Assembly (NCBI GenBank): GCA_000953735.1
Contig: LN554852.1
Coordinates: 4,971,846-5,035,845, forward strand
Source of the DNA: Moritella viscosa
GTDB lineage: Bacteria; Pseudomonadota; Gammaproteobacteria; Enterobacterales; Moritellaceae
Direction of reading: 5' to 3'
Length of the DNA: 64,000 nt
Shown: positions 1-7,588 of the stretch, one piece after another
Position numbering within the stretch: the first letter of the stretch is position 1
Layout: each line of letters opens with the position of its first letter
The notes under the pieces: model-generated
What the model saw: the letters and a program-made list of their open reading frames with translations, nothing else
What the model was told of the DNA's origin: nothing
The model's database searches: none
Program-made: the position numbers and the translations under genes

Positions 1-659
1 GATTCAGATAAGATCCGCGCTAAGATAACTTCGCCCCAATTACCTTGCTGCTTGTTGTCCCCTTTCAGGGCTTTCGTTAAATTAGCCGTTTCGCTCGACA
101 TCAATTGATAAACTTGCTGCAAGCGAGCAACCTCAGATTGTAAGCTATGGCGCTCTTTCGCTTCGTTAGAGTAAACATCTTGCACTTGCTGTTTGAATCC
201 TTCCAGCTGCGTTTTTAATGGCGCTAAAAGTAATTCCACACTAGACTTGTTTAGTTCTTTAAAATTGTCAGTTTTACTATCAAAGATTTTATTTGCTAGA
301 TTTTCGAATTGCTGTTGTAAGCGTTGTTCAGATTGTACTTGTAGCGCTAATTTTTCTTCGTTAGCTTGGCGTTCAGCGTGCAAACGAATATCACTTTCAC
401 GTAATCGTGACATTAATTTAATTAACTGGTTGTTTTGCGATTCTAATTTTAATTTATTAGCATCATGCTCTTTCTGCAATTGGTCATTAGTATAATTAAC
501 GTTATCTAATTGTTGTTCTAATAACTCAACTTCATGATTTAAAGTTTGCATCGACAAGTTGGCTTGCTGAGTTTTACGAATTGCAACAAAGCCAAAAATG
601 ATAGCAGCGCAGGTAACTACAATATACTGAAATATGGAAAACAGAGAATCAAAAGTCAT
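1..659 (-). CDS. rmuC: DNA recombination protein RmuC, 5' part (cut by window edge)
   Basis: Read on the minus strand from an ATG at 659, the frame stays open to the window edge, so only the N-terminal ~219 residues are present. It begins with one hydrophobic membrane anchor (about residues 8-27). A long Gln/Leu/Glu-rich coiled coil follows. The fragment then enters the conserved RmuC block around KGDNKQQGNWGEVILARIL. RmuC is a membrane-anchored, nuclease-like protein that limits inversions at short inverted repeats. The reaction is not well established. The anchor, coiled coil and GNWGE motif make the family call strong. The catalytic C-terminal part lies outside the window. Confidence 0.93.
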   Translation of the reverse strand, partial: MTFDSLFSIFQYIVVTCAAIIFGFVAIRKTQQANLSMQTLNHEVELLEQQLDNVNYTNDQLQKEHDANKLKLESQNNQLIKLMSRLRESDIRLHAERQANEEKLALQVQSEQRLQQQFENLANKIFDSKTDNFKELNKSSVELLLAPLKTQLEGFKQQVQDVYSNEAKERHSLQSEVARLQQVYQLMSSETANLTKALKGDNKQQGNWGEVILARILSE

Positions 660-667
660 AAGATACA

Positions 668-904
668 TTAACTACGAAAAAAAGAGCTGTGTGCCAAGCC
701 GCGATCAAAATAAAACCATACTGCAAGGCAGCCAAGGTAAATAAAAAAAATGATCCATTTATGATAATTAACGCCGCTGTCAATGGTGGTAAATGGTACA
801 TCACCAATCACACTGTATAACCAAAGAGTGAGCGGAAATAATGCGAAAACTAAAAGTTTCCACATGATCTTTAACGTCGGACGGTGTACAGTTATCGCTT
901 TCAT
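668..904 (-). CDS. small two-helix membrane protein, unknown
   Basis: This is a 78-residue protein with two hydrophobic segments (about residues 14-30 and 50-67) joined by a short loop, and a basic tail. I placed the start at the ATG at 904 because AGGA sits 8 bases upstream. The ATG at 908-910 is too close to that site, and the longer reading from 1015 has no visible ribosome site. It lies 8 bases upstream of rmuC on the same strand and may be cotranscribed with it. I do not recognise a family. Function is unknown. Confidence 0.55.
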   Translation of the reverse strand: MKAITVHRPTLKIMWKLLVFALFPLTLWLYSVIGDVPFTTIDSGVNYHKWIIFFIYLGCLAVWFYFDRGLAHSSFFRS

Positions 905-1189
905 TAACATAGTCCTAAATATCAGCGTAATAATACTGAAAAGAGATGGTGATGTTAGCCTAACCTGCTCAAGATTAAAACTAATCCATTGAGGATAATC
1001 ATAATCAGGGCACATTTCATCAAAATAATAGAGATTAATTCACTATCCCCCTTGAAACGAGACAAAATACCCCAATTTGTAATTTTCAGTTATTTTTTGT
1101 CTGAATAGGGTTAATAGCTCTATATTACGGACAATTAAAATGTCTATTATGCTAATTAATTATAATCGAATACGAAATAGGTAATATAT

Positions 1190-1570
1190 ATGAGCGATTT
1201 TATGAATGAAGGCCAAGTTGCCTATTTCAAAGAAAAACTAGAAACAGAACAACAAGAGATTTTATCTCGTATTGAAAGCCAATCCACTGACGTTGTGATC
1301 TCTGATAGTAATGAAATGGCTGATGAGATTGATCGAGCTGCGATGGAAGAAGCGCATCGTCTTGAATTAAACCGAATTCAGCACGATAAACTACACATCA
1401 AAAAAATCATCAAAGCACTGCGTCGTATCGACAGTGGTGATTATGGTTATTGTGATAGCTGTGGTGACGAAATATCGATTAAACGCTTACAAGCACGTCC
1501 TGAATCACGCCTATGCGTAGAGTGTCAGTCAACAAAAGAGTTTACTGACCACAGCCTATACCGCCGCTAA
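1190..1570 (+). CDS. DksA/TraR-family zinc-finger regulator
   Basis: This 126-residue protein has the DksA layout: an N-terminal coiled coil, then a four-cysteine zinc finger (Cys88, Cys91, Cys109, Cys112). The tip of the coiled coil carries DEIDRA (residues 45-50), which matches the DxxDxA motif that DksA inserts into the RNA polymerase secondary channel. It is shorter than true DksA (about 151 residues), so it is probably a DksA-like paralogue. The inferred role is binding RNA polymerase and adjusting promoter output, perhaps with ppGpp. A TATAAT at 1161-1166 is a likely -10 element, and a hairpin terminator follows the gene. Confidence 0.88.
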   Translation: MSDFMNEGQVAYFKEKLETEQQEILSRIESQSTDVVISDSNEMADEIDRAAMEEAHRLELNRIQHDKLHIKKIIKALRRIDSGDYGYCDSCGDEISIKRLQARPESRLCVECQSTKEFTDHSLYRR

Positions 1571-1628
1571 TCCTAAGCCAATCGAATGCCACCTCTGGTC
1601 GTTATCAATAAAATGATAAAAGATTAAA

Positions 1629-1659
1629 AGCAATAACAAACCGATGTTATTGCTTTCTT
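1629..1659 (+). terminator. terminator after the DksA-like gene
   Basis: Inverted repeat AGCAATAAC / GTTATTGCT followed by TTCTTC. It lies 59 bases after the stop codon. Confidence 0.7.
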
Positions 1660-1720
1660 CATTTATCGTTCCGTATTAATCTGTAATCTCTTTCATCCAA
1701 ACCGCCATAGGAATGCAACG

Positions 1721-2230
1721 ATGTTAAAGCCATTGTCAGTAAATTTTAAAAGAATAAGTTTATTATCACTACTTGTCACCAGTGTTGCGTTAAGCGGTTG
1801 TAGTGATGATGAATCAGGTAAAATCAGTCTGGGTTTATTCACCACAAAAGATATTAAAATCAACACATTCGTAGATCCAAAGATACCAGGCGTCACTTGC
1901 CACGTTAGTCATATTGAAGCTGATTTGGATTTTTCTGATCCGTCAGATATGGGGATCGCATGTCGTCAAACAGGTGAGATTACAGCAGCAATGCTAGCAA
2001 CCGTTGATACCTCAAAAGGCGGTGAAGTGATCTTTAAGCAGTCCAAGAGCATCTTATTTAAATCACTCAAGATTCGTCGTATTTATGATGCCGATAGCCA
2101 AAGTCTATTGTATGTCTCGTACTCGACAAAAGAGATTAATGGTAGCTACAAACATTCATTATCCACCGTACCACTATGGGCAACAAAAGCGTGGCAGCTG
2201 CCAGCTACTCTTGAATCACAAGCAAATTAA
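1721..2230 (+). CDS. creA: CreA family lipoprotein
   Basis: This is a 169-residue CreA family protein. The N-terminus is a lipoprotein signal peptide with an LSGC lipobox (Cys27). The body shows the family's hallmark segments: SLGLFTTKDI, PGVTCHVSHIEADLDFSDPS, IACRQTGEI, and the C-terminal YVSYSTKEINGSYKHSLST. E. coli CreA, upstream of creBCD, has the same segments but its biochemical role is unknown. No creB, creC or creD is nearby, so the gene stands alone between its own terminator and a small regulator gene. The family call is strong; no function can be given. Confidence 0.92.
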   Translation: MLKPLSVNFKRISLLSLLVTSVALSGCSDDESGKISLGLFTTKDIKINTFVDPKIPGVTCHVSHIEADLDFSDPSDMGIACRQTGEITAAMLATVDTSKGGEVIFKQSKSILFKSLKIRRIYDADSQSLLYVSYSTKEINGSYKHSLSTVPLWATKAWQLPATLESQAN

Positions 2231-2235
2231 AACGA

Positions 2236-2266
2236 TAAAGCCACTGTTGTCAGTGGCTTTATCTTT
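2236..2266 (+). terminator. terminator after creA
   Basis: Stem AAAGCCACTG / CAGTGGCTTT with a TTGT loop and a following T-rich tract. Confidence 0.8.
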
Positions 2267-2293
2267 ACTCGTCAGTCCAATAATTTTCTAAAG

Positions 2294-3013
2294 CTAAAAT
2301 GCCGTTACAACACCCATCCCGATCACTTCAGAAAATAACAACAATACCGTTGTCAACGACACCAAGTTAGGTGTGTACTCTTGTTTTGTATAGAGCGGAA
2401 TAGTCCAAATAGCTAACGCGAATAATAAAATAACAGCACGATAAATGACAAACTCTTGAATCACCGTCATCTGACTTGAGTCAACATTCAACCCAGCTAC
2501 AACTAATAAACCGATCATCAGCAATACACTGCTCACGAGACCAACAACGGGTAAAATAACATTAAATGCTTGTAATCTATGCTTTGCACGCAACAAGATC
2601 ACATGCGCAAATACAGCCCCTAGTAGCACAGCTTCTAATAATAATAACGGCTGCTGCTGTTGCCACAGTACTAATAACCCACTGATGACCGCAAGCGCAA
2701 TCGGTAATCGTAACCAAGTACTTGGAATTGCGCGTTTACCTTCTAAGCGAGACTGAATTAAATTTTGCATAATACCGATAAATACCGCAATACCACCGAT
2801 AATCAAGGTCGGCGTTGTCGCATAGTTTTCAATGCCGGTCATTAAGCCTAGTGCTAATACAGCCCAAATTGAAATCATGTTTTCAGTAATACGTTTACGC
2901 TGACCAGGACACACTTCGCCTTTTACTAATACTAATGCTAAAAAACAAGCTGCCGCAATTGGCATCATTACAATGATTGGATAAATTTGTTGGTAGAAAC
3001 TGATTTCAGCCAC
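2294..3013 (-). CDS. multi-pass integral membrane protein, unknown
   Basis: The protein is about 239 residues with seven or so hydrophobic helices covering nearly the whole chain and only short polar loops (for example CPGQRKR and SRLEGKRAIP). I chose the GTG at 3013 because AAGGG stands 7 bases upstream. A longer reading from an ATG at 3043 adds ten residues without a clear ribosome site. I do not recognise the family. It stands alone, convergent with creA. Confidence 0.65.
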   Translation of the reverse strand: MAEISFYQQIYPIIVMMPIAAACFLALVLVKGEVCPGQRKRITENMISIWAVLALGLMTGIENYATTPTLIIGGIAVFIGIMQNLIQSRLEGKRAIPSTWLRLPIALAVISGLLVLWQQQQPLLLLEAVLLGAVFAHVILLRAKHRLQAFNVILPVVGLVSSVLLMIGLLVVAGLNVDSSQMTVIQEFVIYRAVILLFALAIWTIPLYTKQEYTPNLVSLTTVLLLFSEVIGMGVVTAF

Positions 3014-3135
3014 GTGACAACCCTTAGTCAATACTAGATTCAAGTAAGTTAGGTGCGAGAGTATATCAGTGTCACTTCAAGGTGGTAATCAATAATTAAA
3101 TGAAAATACTATTTTGCGAAGATAATAAAAACAAA

Positions 3136-3168
3136 ACAAAAAAAAGCCCATCACTAAAGAATGGGCTT
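3136..3168 (-). terminator. terminator for the small minus-strand gene at 3181
   Basis: On the minus strand AAGCCCAT / ATGGGCTT forms a stem followed by nine T residues, a textbook intrinsic terminator just after the stop at 3181. Confidence 0.9.
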
Positions 3169-3180
3169 AACCTGTTTATT

Positions 3181-3420
3181 TTAGAATTTTTTACCATGTT
3201 CTTGCTCTGAAATTAATGGTTCAATACCTAATATACGAGAAAGTAGATCGATTTCATTCAAACTATCATCGTTCAATTGAACCCTGACTAGCAGTGATTC
3301 AAATTGACTTTGCTGTAATACTTCCGAGATACCCGTCATGCCACCTGCTGTATTCAGCAATGATGAAATAACTGTATTCGCCCCTGATTCCCTCTGTTCT
3401 ATATCGAGTTTCCCATCCAT
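3181..3420 (-). CDS. small acidic protein, unknown
   Basis: This is a 79-residue, acidic, soluble protein with no Cys and no membrane segment. It has a strong ribosome site (AGGGGGAG) 3-7 bases before the ATG and its own terminator. Both support real expression even though I do not recognise a family. It lies divergent from the HDOD gene at 3669, with about 250 bases of shared upstream DNA. Confidence 0.6.
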   Translation of the reverse strand: MDGKLDIEQRESGANTVISSLLNTAGGMTGISEVLQQSQFESLLVRVQLNDDSLNEIDLLSRILGIEPLISEQEHGKKF

Positions 3421-3686
3421 AACTCCCCCTTGTAGCTCCCTAACCTATCCCCAATTTCTATCCCTTAGAAATATATTACAGACATATAAAACCACATTCA
3501 CTTACTCAGGGAAATAACCAAGCCGTGAGTTTGAGAGGTAAAACGGATAAATGACCAAGTGTCCCATCAGTACTTAAAATAAGTGTGAAGTCTGCGCTAA
3601 TAAAATATATTATATTCATTCTTTAGTATTAACTTGATTCTAATCATCGCTATATATCCAAAATCACAATGACAGGGAGTCACAAT

Positions 3687-4514
3687 GTGAACGTCGAATA
3701 TTTATTCTCGAAACTGAAACAGCCACCCGTTATACCGCAATTATTACAAGAAATGATAACCAGCTTTAATCAAACAAATATCGGACTCGATAAAATCGCC
3801 AGCAGAATAGCTATGGATCCAGTTATCACAGCAAAAGTATTAAAAATGGCAAACTCAGTCGCTTATTCCCGCGGTCAACATGTAGAATCAATAGAGCAAG
3901 CAGCGATCAAGCTCGGTCTCAATAAGTTACGTTCATTAGTCATAGCCAGTAGCCTAGTAAATAATTTTAAGCGTGAGAATGACTTTGATATCAGTGAATT
4001 TTGGCGTAACTCTTTTCAAATAGCCAAATCTATAGCAAAGCAAACCCGACTTGATCCGGAAATCGTTTTCACTTGTAGCTTACTGCATAATATAGGGGAA
4101 TTACTGATCCAAAGTGCACTACCAGAAGAAGCTAGCCTTATCGCTCTCAGTCAAGCACAAGGGCAAAGCCGTATTGAAGCCCAGCACGCGATTCTCAATT
4201 TTGACTTTACAGATGTAGGCCTTGAGCTCACAAAACAATGGAATTTTACTGAGACCTTCTCGAAAGCGATACACCAACAACTCGATCCACTTTCATATGA
4301 ACAGACTTCAGATGAAGCCGTACTGATTCGCCTTGCCGTATTTGTTAATTTTGCAACCAATGCAGGCGTACCAGCATCTATGATCATACACCGCTTTCCA
4401 CAAGCACTTGCGCAACATTTAAATATCGACCCAGAAGTGTTACTTACGCAACTACAAGAAATACAGCAACAAGGCAACGAATTAACAGAACTATTAATGC
4501 AGGAAGTCGCGTAG
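3687..4514 (+). CDS. HDOD domain signalling protein
   Basis: A single HDOD domain fills this 275-residue protein. It opens with the typical LKQPPVIPQLLQEM and continues with DPVITAKVLKMANSVAYSRG and IEQAAIKLGLNKLRSLVIAS. It also has SLLHNIGELLI, a partial HD motif. HDOD proteins are non-catalytic relatives of HD phosphohydrolases found in signalling and stress adaptation. I placed the start at the GTG at 3687 because GGGAG lies 7 bases upstream. An ATG at 3669 would add six residues but overlaps that site. Monocistronic, ending in a clear terminator. Confidence 0.87.
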   Translation: MNVEYLFSKLKQPPVIPQLLQEMITSFNQTNIGLDKIASRIAMDPVITAKVLKMANSVAYSRGQHVESIEQAAIKLGLNKLRSLVIASSLVNNFKRENDFDISEFWRNSFQIAKSIAKQTRLDPEIVFTCSLLHNIGELLIQSALPEEASLIALSQAQGQSRIEAQHAILNFDFTDVGLELTKQWNFTETFSKAIHQQLDPLSYEQTSDEAVLIRLAVFVNFATNAGVPASMIIHRFPQALAQHLNIDPEVLLTQLQEIQQQGNELTELLMQEVA

Positions 4515-4528
4515 AATATCAGAAACGA

Positions 4529-4557
4529 AAAAAGCCTGCTCAATGAGCAGGCTTTTC
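4529..4557. terminator. bidirectional terminator between the HDOD gene and the tRNA cluster
   Basis: Stem GCCTGCTC / GAGCAGGC with A-run on the left and T-run on the right, so it can end transcription from the HDOD gene (plus) and from the tRNA operon (minus). Confidence 0.85.
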
Positions 4558-4563
4558 GAATAG

Positions 4564-4640
4564 TGGTCGGTGATAGAGGATTCGAACCTCTGACCCCCTG
4601 GTCCCAAACCAGGTGCGCTACCAAGCTGCGCTAATCACCG
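4564..4640 (-). tRNA. tRNA-Pro (TGG), copy 1
   Basis: Full cloverleaf on the minus strand: acceptor CGGTGAT/ATCACCG, anticodon loop TTTGGGA with anticodon TGG, T arm GGTTCGAATCC, encoded CCA. Identical to the copy at 4890-4966. Confidence 0.96.
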
Positions 4641-4644
4641 AACA

Positions 4645-4729
4645 TGGTGCGGAAGGAGAGACTTGAACTCTCACACCTTGCGATACTAGAACCTAAATCT
4701 AGCGCGTCTACCAATTCCGCCACTTCCGC
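4645..4729 (-). tRNA. tRNA-Leu (TAG)
   Basis: Minus-strand class II tRNA with acceptor GCGGAAG/CTTCCGC, anticodon TAG in loop TTTAGGT, a long variable arm and encoded CCA. It lies between the Pro copy and a His gene, as in the E. coli argX-hisR-leuT-proM operon, although there the Leu anticodon is CAG. Confidence 0.95.
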
Positions 4730-4808
4730 ACAATTTTTCTACTTGCTAGCAGGTAACTCTAACAAGGGGGATAACTCCATTCTAAAAGAATATCTTAGTT
4801 ATCTAATA

Positions 4809-4885
4809 TGGGGCGACTGAAGGGATTTGAACCCTCGACAACCGGAATCACAATCCGGGGCTCTACCAACTGAGCTACAACCGCC
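4809..4885 (-). tRNA. tRNA-His (GTG), copy 1
   Basis: Minus-strand cloverleaf with anticodon GTG in loop TTGTGAT, the extra 5' G typical of His tRNA facing discriminator C, and encoded CCA. Confidence 0.96.
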
Positions 4886-4889
4886 ATAG

Positions 4890-4966
4890 TGGTCGGTGAT
4901 AGAGGATTCGAACCTCTGACCCCCTGGTCCCAAACCAGGTGCGCTACCAAGCTGCGCTAATCACCG
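4890..4966 (-). tRNA. tRNA-Pro (TGG), copy 2
   Basis: Base-for-base the same tRNA as 4564-4640. The identity extends a few bases past both ends (TAG before the CCA complement, AACATG after), which points to segmental duplication. Confidence 0.96.
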
Positions 4967-5176
4967 AACATGCTCATTAGAATGCATCATTCTTAACAAG
5001 TGTGCGCATTATAGATATTGTGTGTAAGTCTGCAAGTCTTTTTAACTAAAAAATGATTTTTTTATCATTTCCAATTAAATCGGAATAAAAACAAACAGCG
5101 CCAGTGCAAAAAACAATCAGAATAATTAGTTCACTATTAAACTGTATTTACCTTAGCGTGCATAATCAAAGAGTAA

Positions 5177-5253
5177 TGGGGCGACTGATGGGATTTGAAC
5201 CCACGACAACCGGAATCACAATCCGGGGCTCTACCAACTGAGCTACAACCGCC
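5177..5253 (-). tRNA. tRNA-His (GTG), copy 2
   Basis: Same anticodon loop and acceptor as the copy at 4809-4885, with small differences in the T stem (GTGGGTTCAAATCCCAT here versus GAGGGTTCAAATCCCTT there). Confidence 0.96.
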
Positions 5254-5291
5254 ATTACCATTTAATTGCACAACCACTATAATAACGATAA

Positions 5292-5368
5292 TGGTACGTC
5301 CGAGAGGAGTCGAACCTCCGACCTCACCCTCCGGAGGGGCGCGCTCTATCCAACTGAGCTACGGACGC
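5292..5368 (-). tRNA. tRNA-Arg (CCG)
   Basis: Minus-strand cloverleaf, acceptor GCGTCCG/CGGACGT (one wobble pair), anticodon CCG in loop CTCCGGA, encoded CCA. It is the first gene of the tRNA cluster, equivalent in position to argX. Confidence 0.95.
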
Positions 5369-5544
5369 ATAAGCAATATACTACGTCCAACGGCGAATCT
5401 CGTCTAGGCAAATCCGTTAATTCAACATGAAAATGTTGCATAATTACAACACCTGTATCTTTTATAACCAACTAAAAGCACTATCGAACTAAGGAAAATG
5501 CAACAAACACTGTTACAACTATTTAACCTAAGGCTTGGTAAGGA

Positions 5545-5550
5545 TATAAT
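5545..5550 (+). promoter_or_regulatory. candidate -10 element of the cytochrome gene
   Basis: A perfect TATAAT, with TTTAAC 17 bases upstream as a weak -35. It would give a leader of about 75 bases. Confidence 0.4.
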
Positions 5551-5629
5551 GGTTAACAGCAGTAGGGATTTATTATAACAAAAGTCACCCATAGACTGAC
5601 AATACCATTATTAGGGAGCTAAAAAGAGC

Positions 5630-6049
5630 ATGTATAAATTACGAAATATTCTAATCACTTTATCAGCATCATTACTATTTGCATTTACCGTAAGCGCAAG
5701 TCACAACTCTGCGGAATCAGTTGCAGAAAGAATTGCCCCAGTAGGTCAAGTATACTTACCAGGTGAACTGGCTCCAATCGTAGCAAAAAGTACTGTACCT
5801 GCAGAACCACGCTCAGGTGAACAAATTTATACGACTACTTGTAACATGTGTCACGGCAGTGGCCTTGCTGGTGCTCCAATTAAAGGTAATGCAGATCAAT
5901 GGGGACCTCGAATTGCAAAAGGTAAAGACACACTTTATCGCCATGCTATCGAAGGCTTCAATGGCGCGATGCCAGCACGTGGTACTTGTGCAACATGTTC
6001 TGATGACGAATTACAAGCAGCTGTTGATTACATGATCCAAGGCCTGTAA
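5630..6049 (+). CDS. cytochrome c5-like periplasmic c-type cytochrome
   Basis: The 139-residue precursor has a Sec signal peptide (residues 1-23, ending VSA-SHN) and one haem site, CNMCH (71-75). A likely distal Met ligand lies in GAMPARG (Met114). A second cysteine pair (Cys120, Cys123) is characteristic of cytochrome c5, where it forms a disulfide. It should carry single electrons in the periplasm. Its partners are not evident, since the gene is alone between the tRNA cluster and a strong terminator. Confidence 0.88.
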   Translation: MYKLRNILITLSASLLFAFTVSASHNSAESVAERIAPVGQVYLPGELAPIVAKSTVPAEPRSGEQIYTTTCNMCHGSGLAGAPIKGNADQWGPRIAKGKDTLYRHAIEGFNGAMPARGTCATCSDDELQAAVDYMIQGL

Positions 6050-6123
6050 CACGAGAGATAAATAACGTTATAACAACAGGATGACCTTAACTCTCCGATT
6101 ATAACCAAGCAATTCTTCGATCA

Positions 6124-6152
6124 AGCCACTCATTTTTTAGTGGCTTTTTTTT
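6124..6152 (+). terminator. terminator after the cytochrome gene
   Basis: Stem GCCACT / AGTGGC followed by eight T residues. Confidence 0.88.
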
Positions 6153-6223
6153 GACCCTCCGTTATCCACTGCTAGACTTTATCACTATAAGACTTAGTTT
6201 TTTCGTGATTAAAGACCATTAGG

Positions 6224-7558
6224 ATGCCGACAGTGAACAAGGATCGTCTATCAAACCAACACAAGGCAAGCAGCACCAAACTTATCGGTCTCGCCCTATC
6301 ACGTTCATTACGGACACAACGAGCCTTATTTTTAACACAGCTAAAATCAGCATCACAACAACTGCAGCAAACTCAACAAAGTTTTGTATTATTACTGATT
6401 AAAATTGATAACATCGCCGATGTGGAACAAAATTTTGGCAGTGAACTCAGTAATAAACTCATTACAATCATTCGCAACCACTTGCAATCATTAACCTCCA
6501 GTAACGACTGCTTGGTTAACTTACAAGGCGATGAGTTTGCCTTATTAAAAACGGATATAGTCGATGCAGATGGCGCTATCAACCTCGCTAAAAAGATTCA
6601 ATCACAGTTCCGCTTTAGCTTTCAGGTAAGTAACTATAAAATTCTCTGCAGCTGCAGTATTGGAATTAGTTTACAACAAGCCCCCCACTCTGTGAGTAAA
6701 GTATTGAAAGACGCAGATATCGCCCTAAAAATGGCCCAACAGCAAGGTCTCGGTCAATACCATCTATCAACTGCGTTACCCGTACCAGCTGAAAATACCT
6801 TAGCTATATTGCAACAAGAAAAGCTAACTACCGCTATTATTAACAATGATATTCTGCCGTATTACCAACCCATTATTCAGCTTAACAGTAACCAATTAGT
6901 CGGTTTTGAAGTCATTGCCCATTGGCAAGAAGAGCATCATGACAATAGTTTTATGTCTTTCGCTGAACGTACCGATATTATTATCACCCTTGATTTACAC
7001 ATTATGTATCAAGCCTGTTTACAATTAAAAAAATGGCATGATTCGCACCCTAATAATCAGCAAATCATGTTAGCAATGAACTTATCCGTCAAACATCTCA
7101 TTCTTGAAGGCGCTGTTGAACATTTAATTTTTATTATTCAACAACAACGGATCCCTCCACATCGTTTAGTATTTGAATTCAGAGAACATGAGTTTATGGC
7201 TCACAATGAATTTGCCATACACGCGTTAGAAAAATTACGCCAAATAGGGGTGCAAGTAGGATTAGATAACTTTTGTACCGGTTTTAGTTCTTTGAATGAA
7301 TTTTTCAAATATCCGATCGACTTTGTCAAAATAGACAGCAGCTTTACCAATCGTATGCTGATGTCTAAAAAAGATCTGTCGTTGATTCGCGTCATTAGAG
7401 ATATTAGCCACGATCTGGGTTTTAAAGTCATTGTTGAAGGGATTAGCAATCCTCAGCAGCATGCTAAATTAATCGAGCTTGGCTGTGAGTTTGGTCAAGG
7501 CAGTTATATTGCTCAGCCAATGGACTATACGCAGGTTGACCGCTTATTAGAACTCTAA
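6224..7558 (+). CDS. degenerate GGDEF-EAL protein
   Basis: 444 residues in two domains: a GGDEF-like domain (about 50-180) and an EAL-like domain (about 200-444). The diguanylate cyclase signature reads QGDEF (101-105) in place of GGDEF, so synthesis of cyclic di-GMP is doubtful. In the EAL part the metal ligands Glu229, Asn286 and Glu318 and the catalytic Lys369 look conserved. The first signature is EVI rather than EAL, and the DD pair is Asp348-Asn349. Phosphodiesterase activity is therefore uncertain. There is no membrane segment or sensor domain. The GTG at 6233 has AGGA 8 bases upstream and may be the real start. Confidence 0.85.
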   Translation: MPTVNKDRLSNQHKASSTKLIGLALSRSLRTQRALFLTQLKSASQQLQQTQQSFVLLLIKIDNIADVEQNFGSELSNKLITIIRNHLQSLTSSNDCLVNLQGDEFALLKTDIVDADGAINLAKKIQSQFRFSFQVSNYKILCSCSIGISLQQAPHSVSKVLKDADIALKMAQQQGLGQYHLSTALPVPAENTLAILQQEKLTTAIINNDILPYYQPIIQLNSNQLVGFEVIAHWQEEHHDNSFMSFAERTDIIITLDLHIMYQACLQLKKWHDSHPNNQQIMLAMNLSVKHLILEGAVEHLIFIIQQQRIPPHRLVFEFREHEFMAHNEFAIHALEKLRQIGVQVGLDNFCTGFSSLNEFFKYPIDFVKIDSSFTNRMLMSKKDLSLIRVIRDISHDLGFKVIVEGISNPQQHAKLIELGCEFGQGSYIAQPMDYTQVDRLLEL

Positions 7559-7588
7559 TAAGCGTTATTTTATTTATACTATTCTCAA

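Noticed and set aside
4151..4624. 157-residue minus-strand frame through the HDOD gene and tRNA-Pro
   Set aside because: It runs opposite a well-supported gene and reads through a tRNA, so it is a shadow frame.
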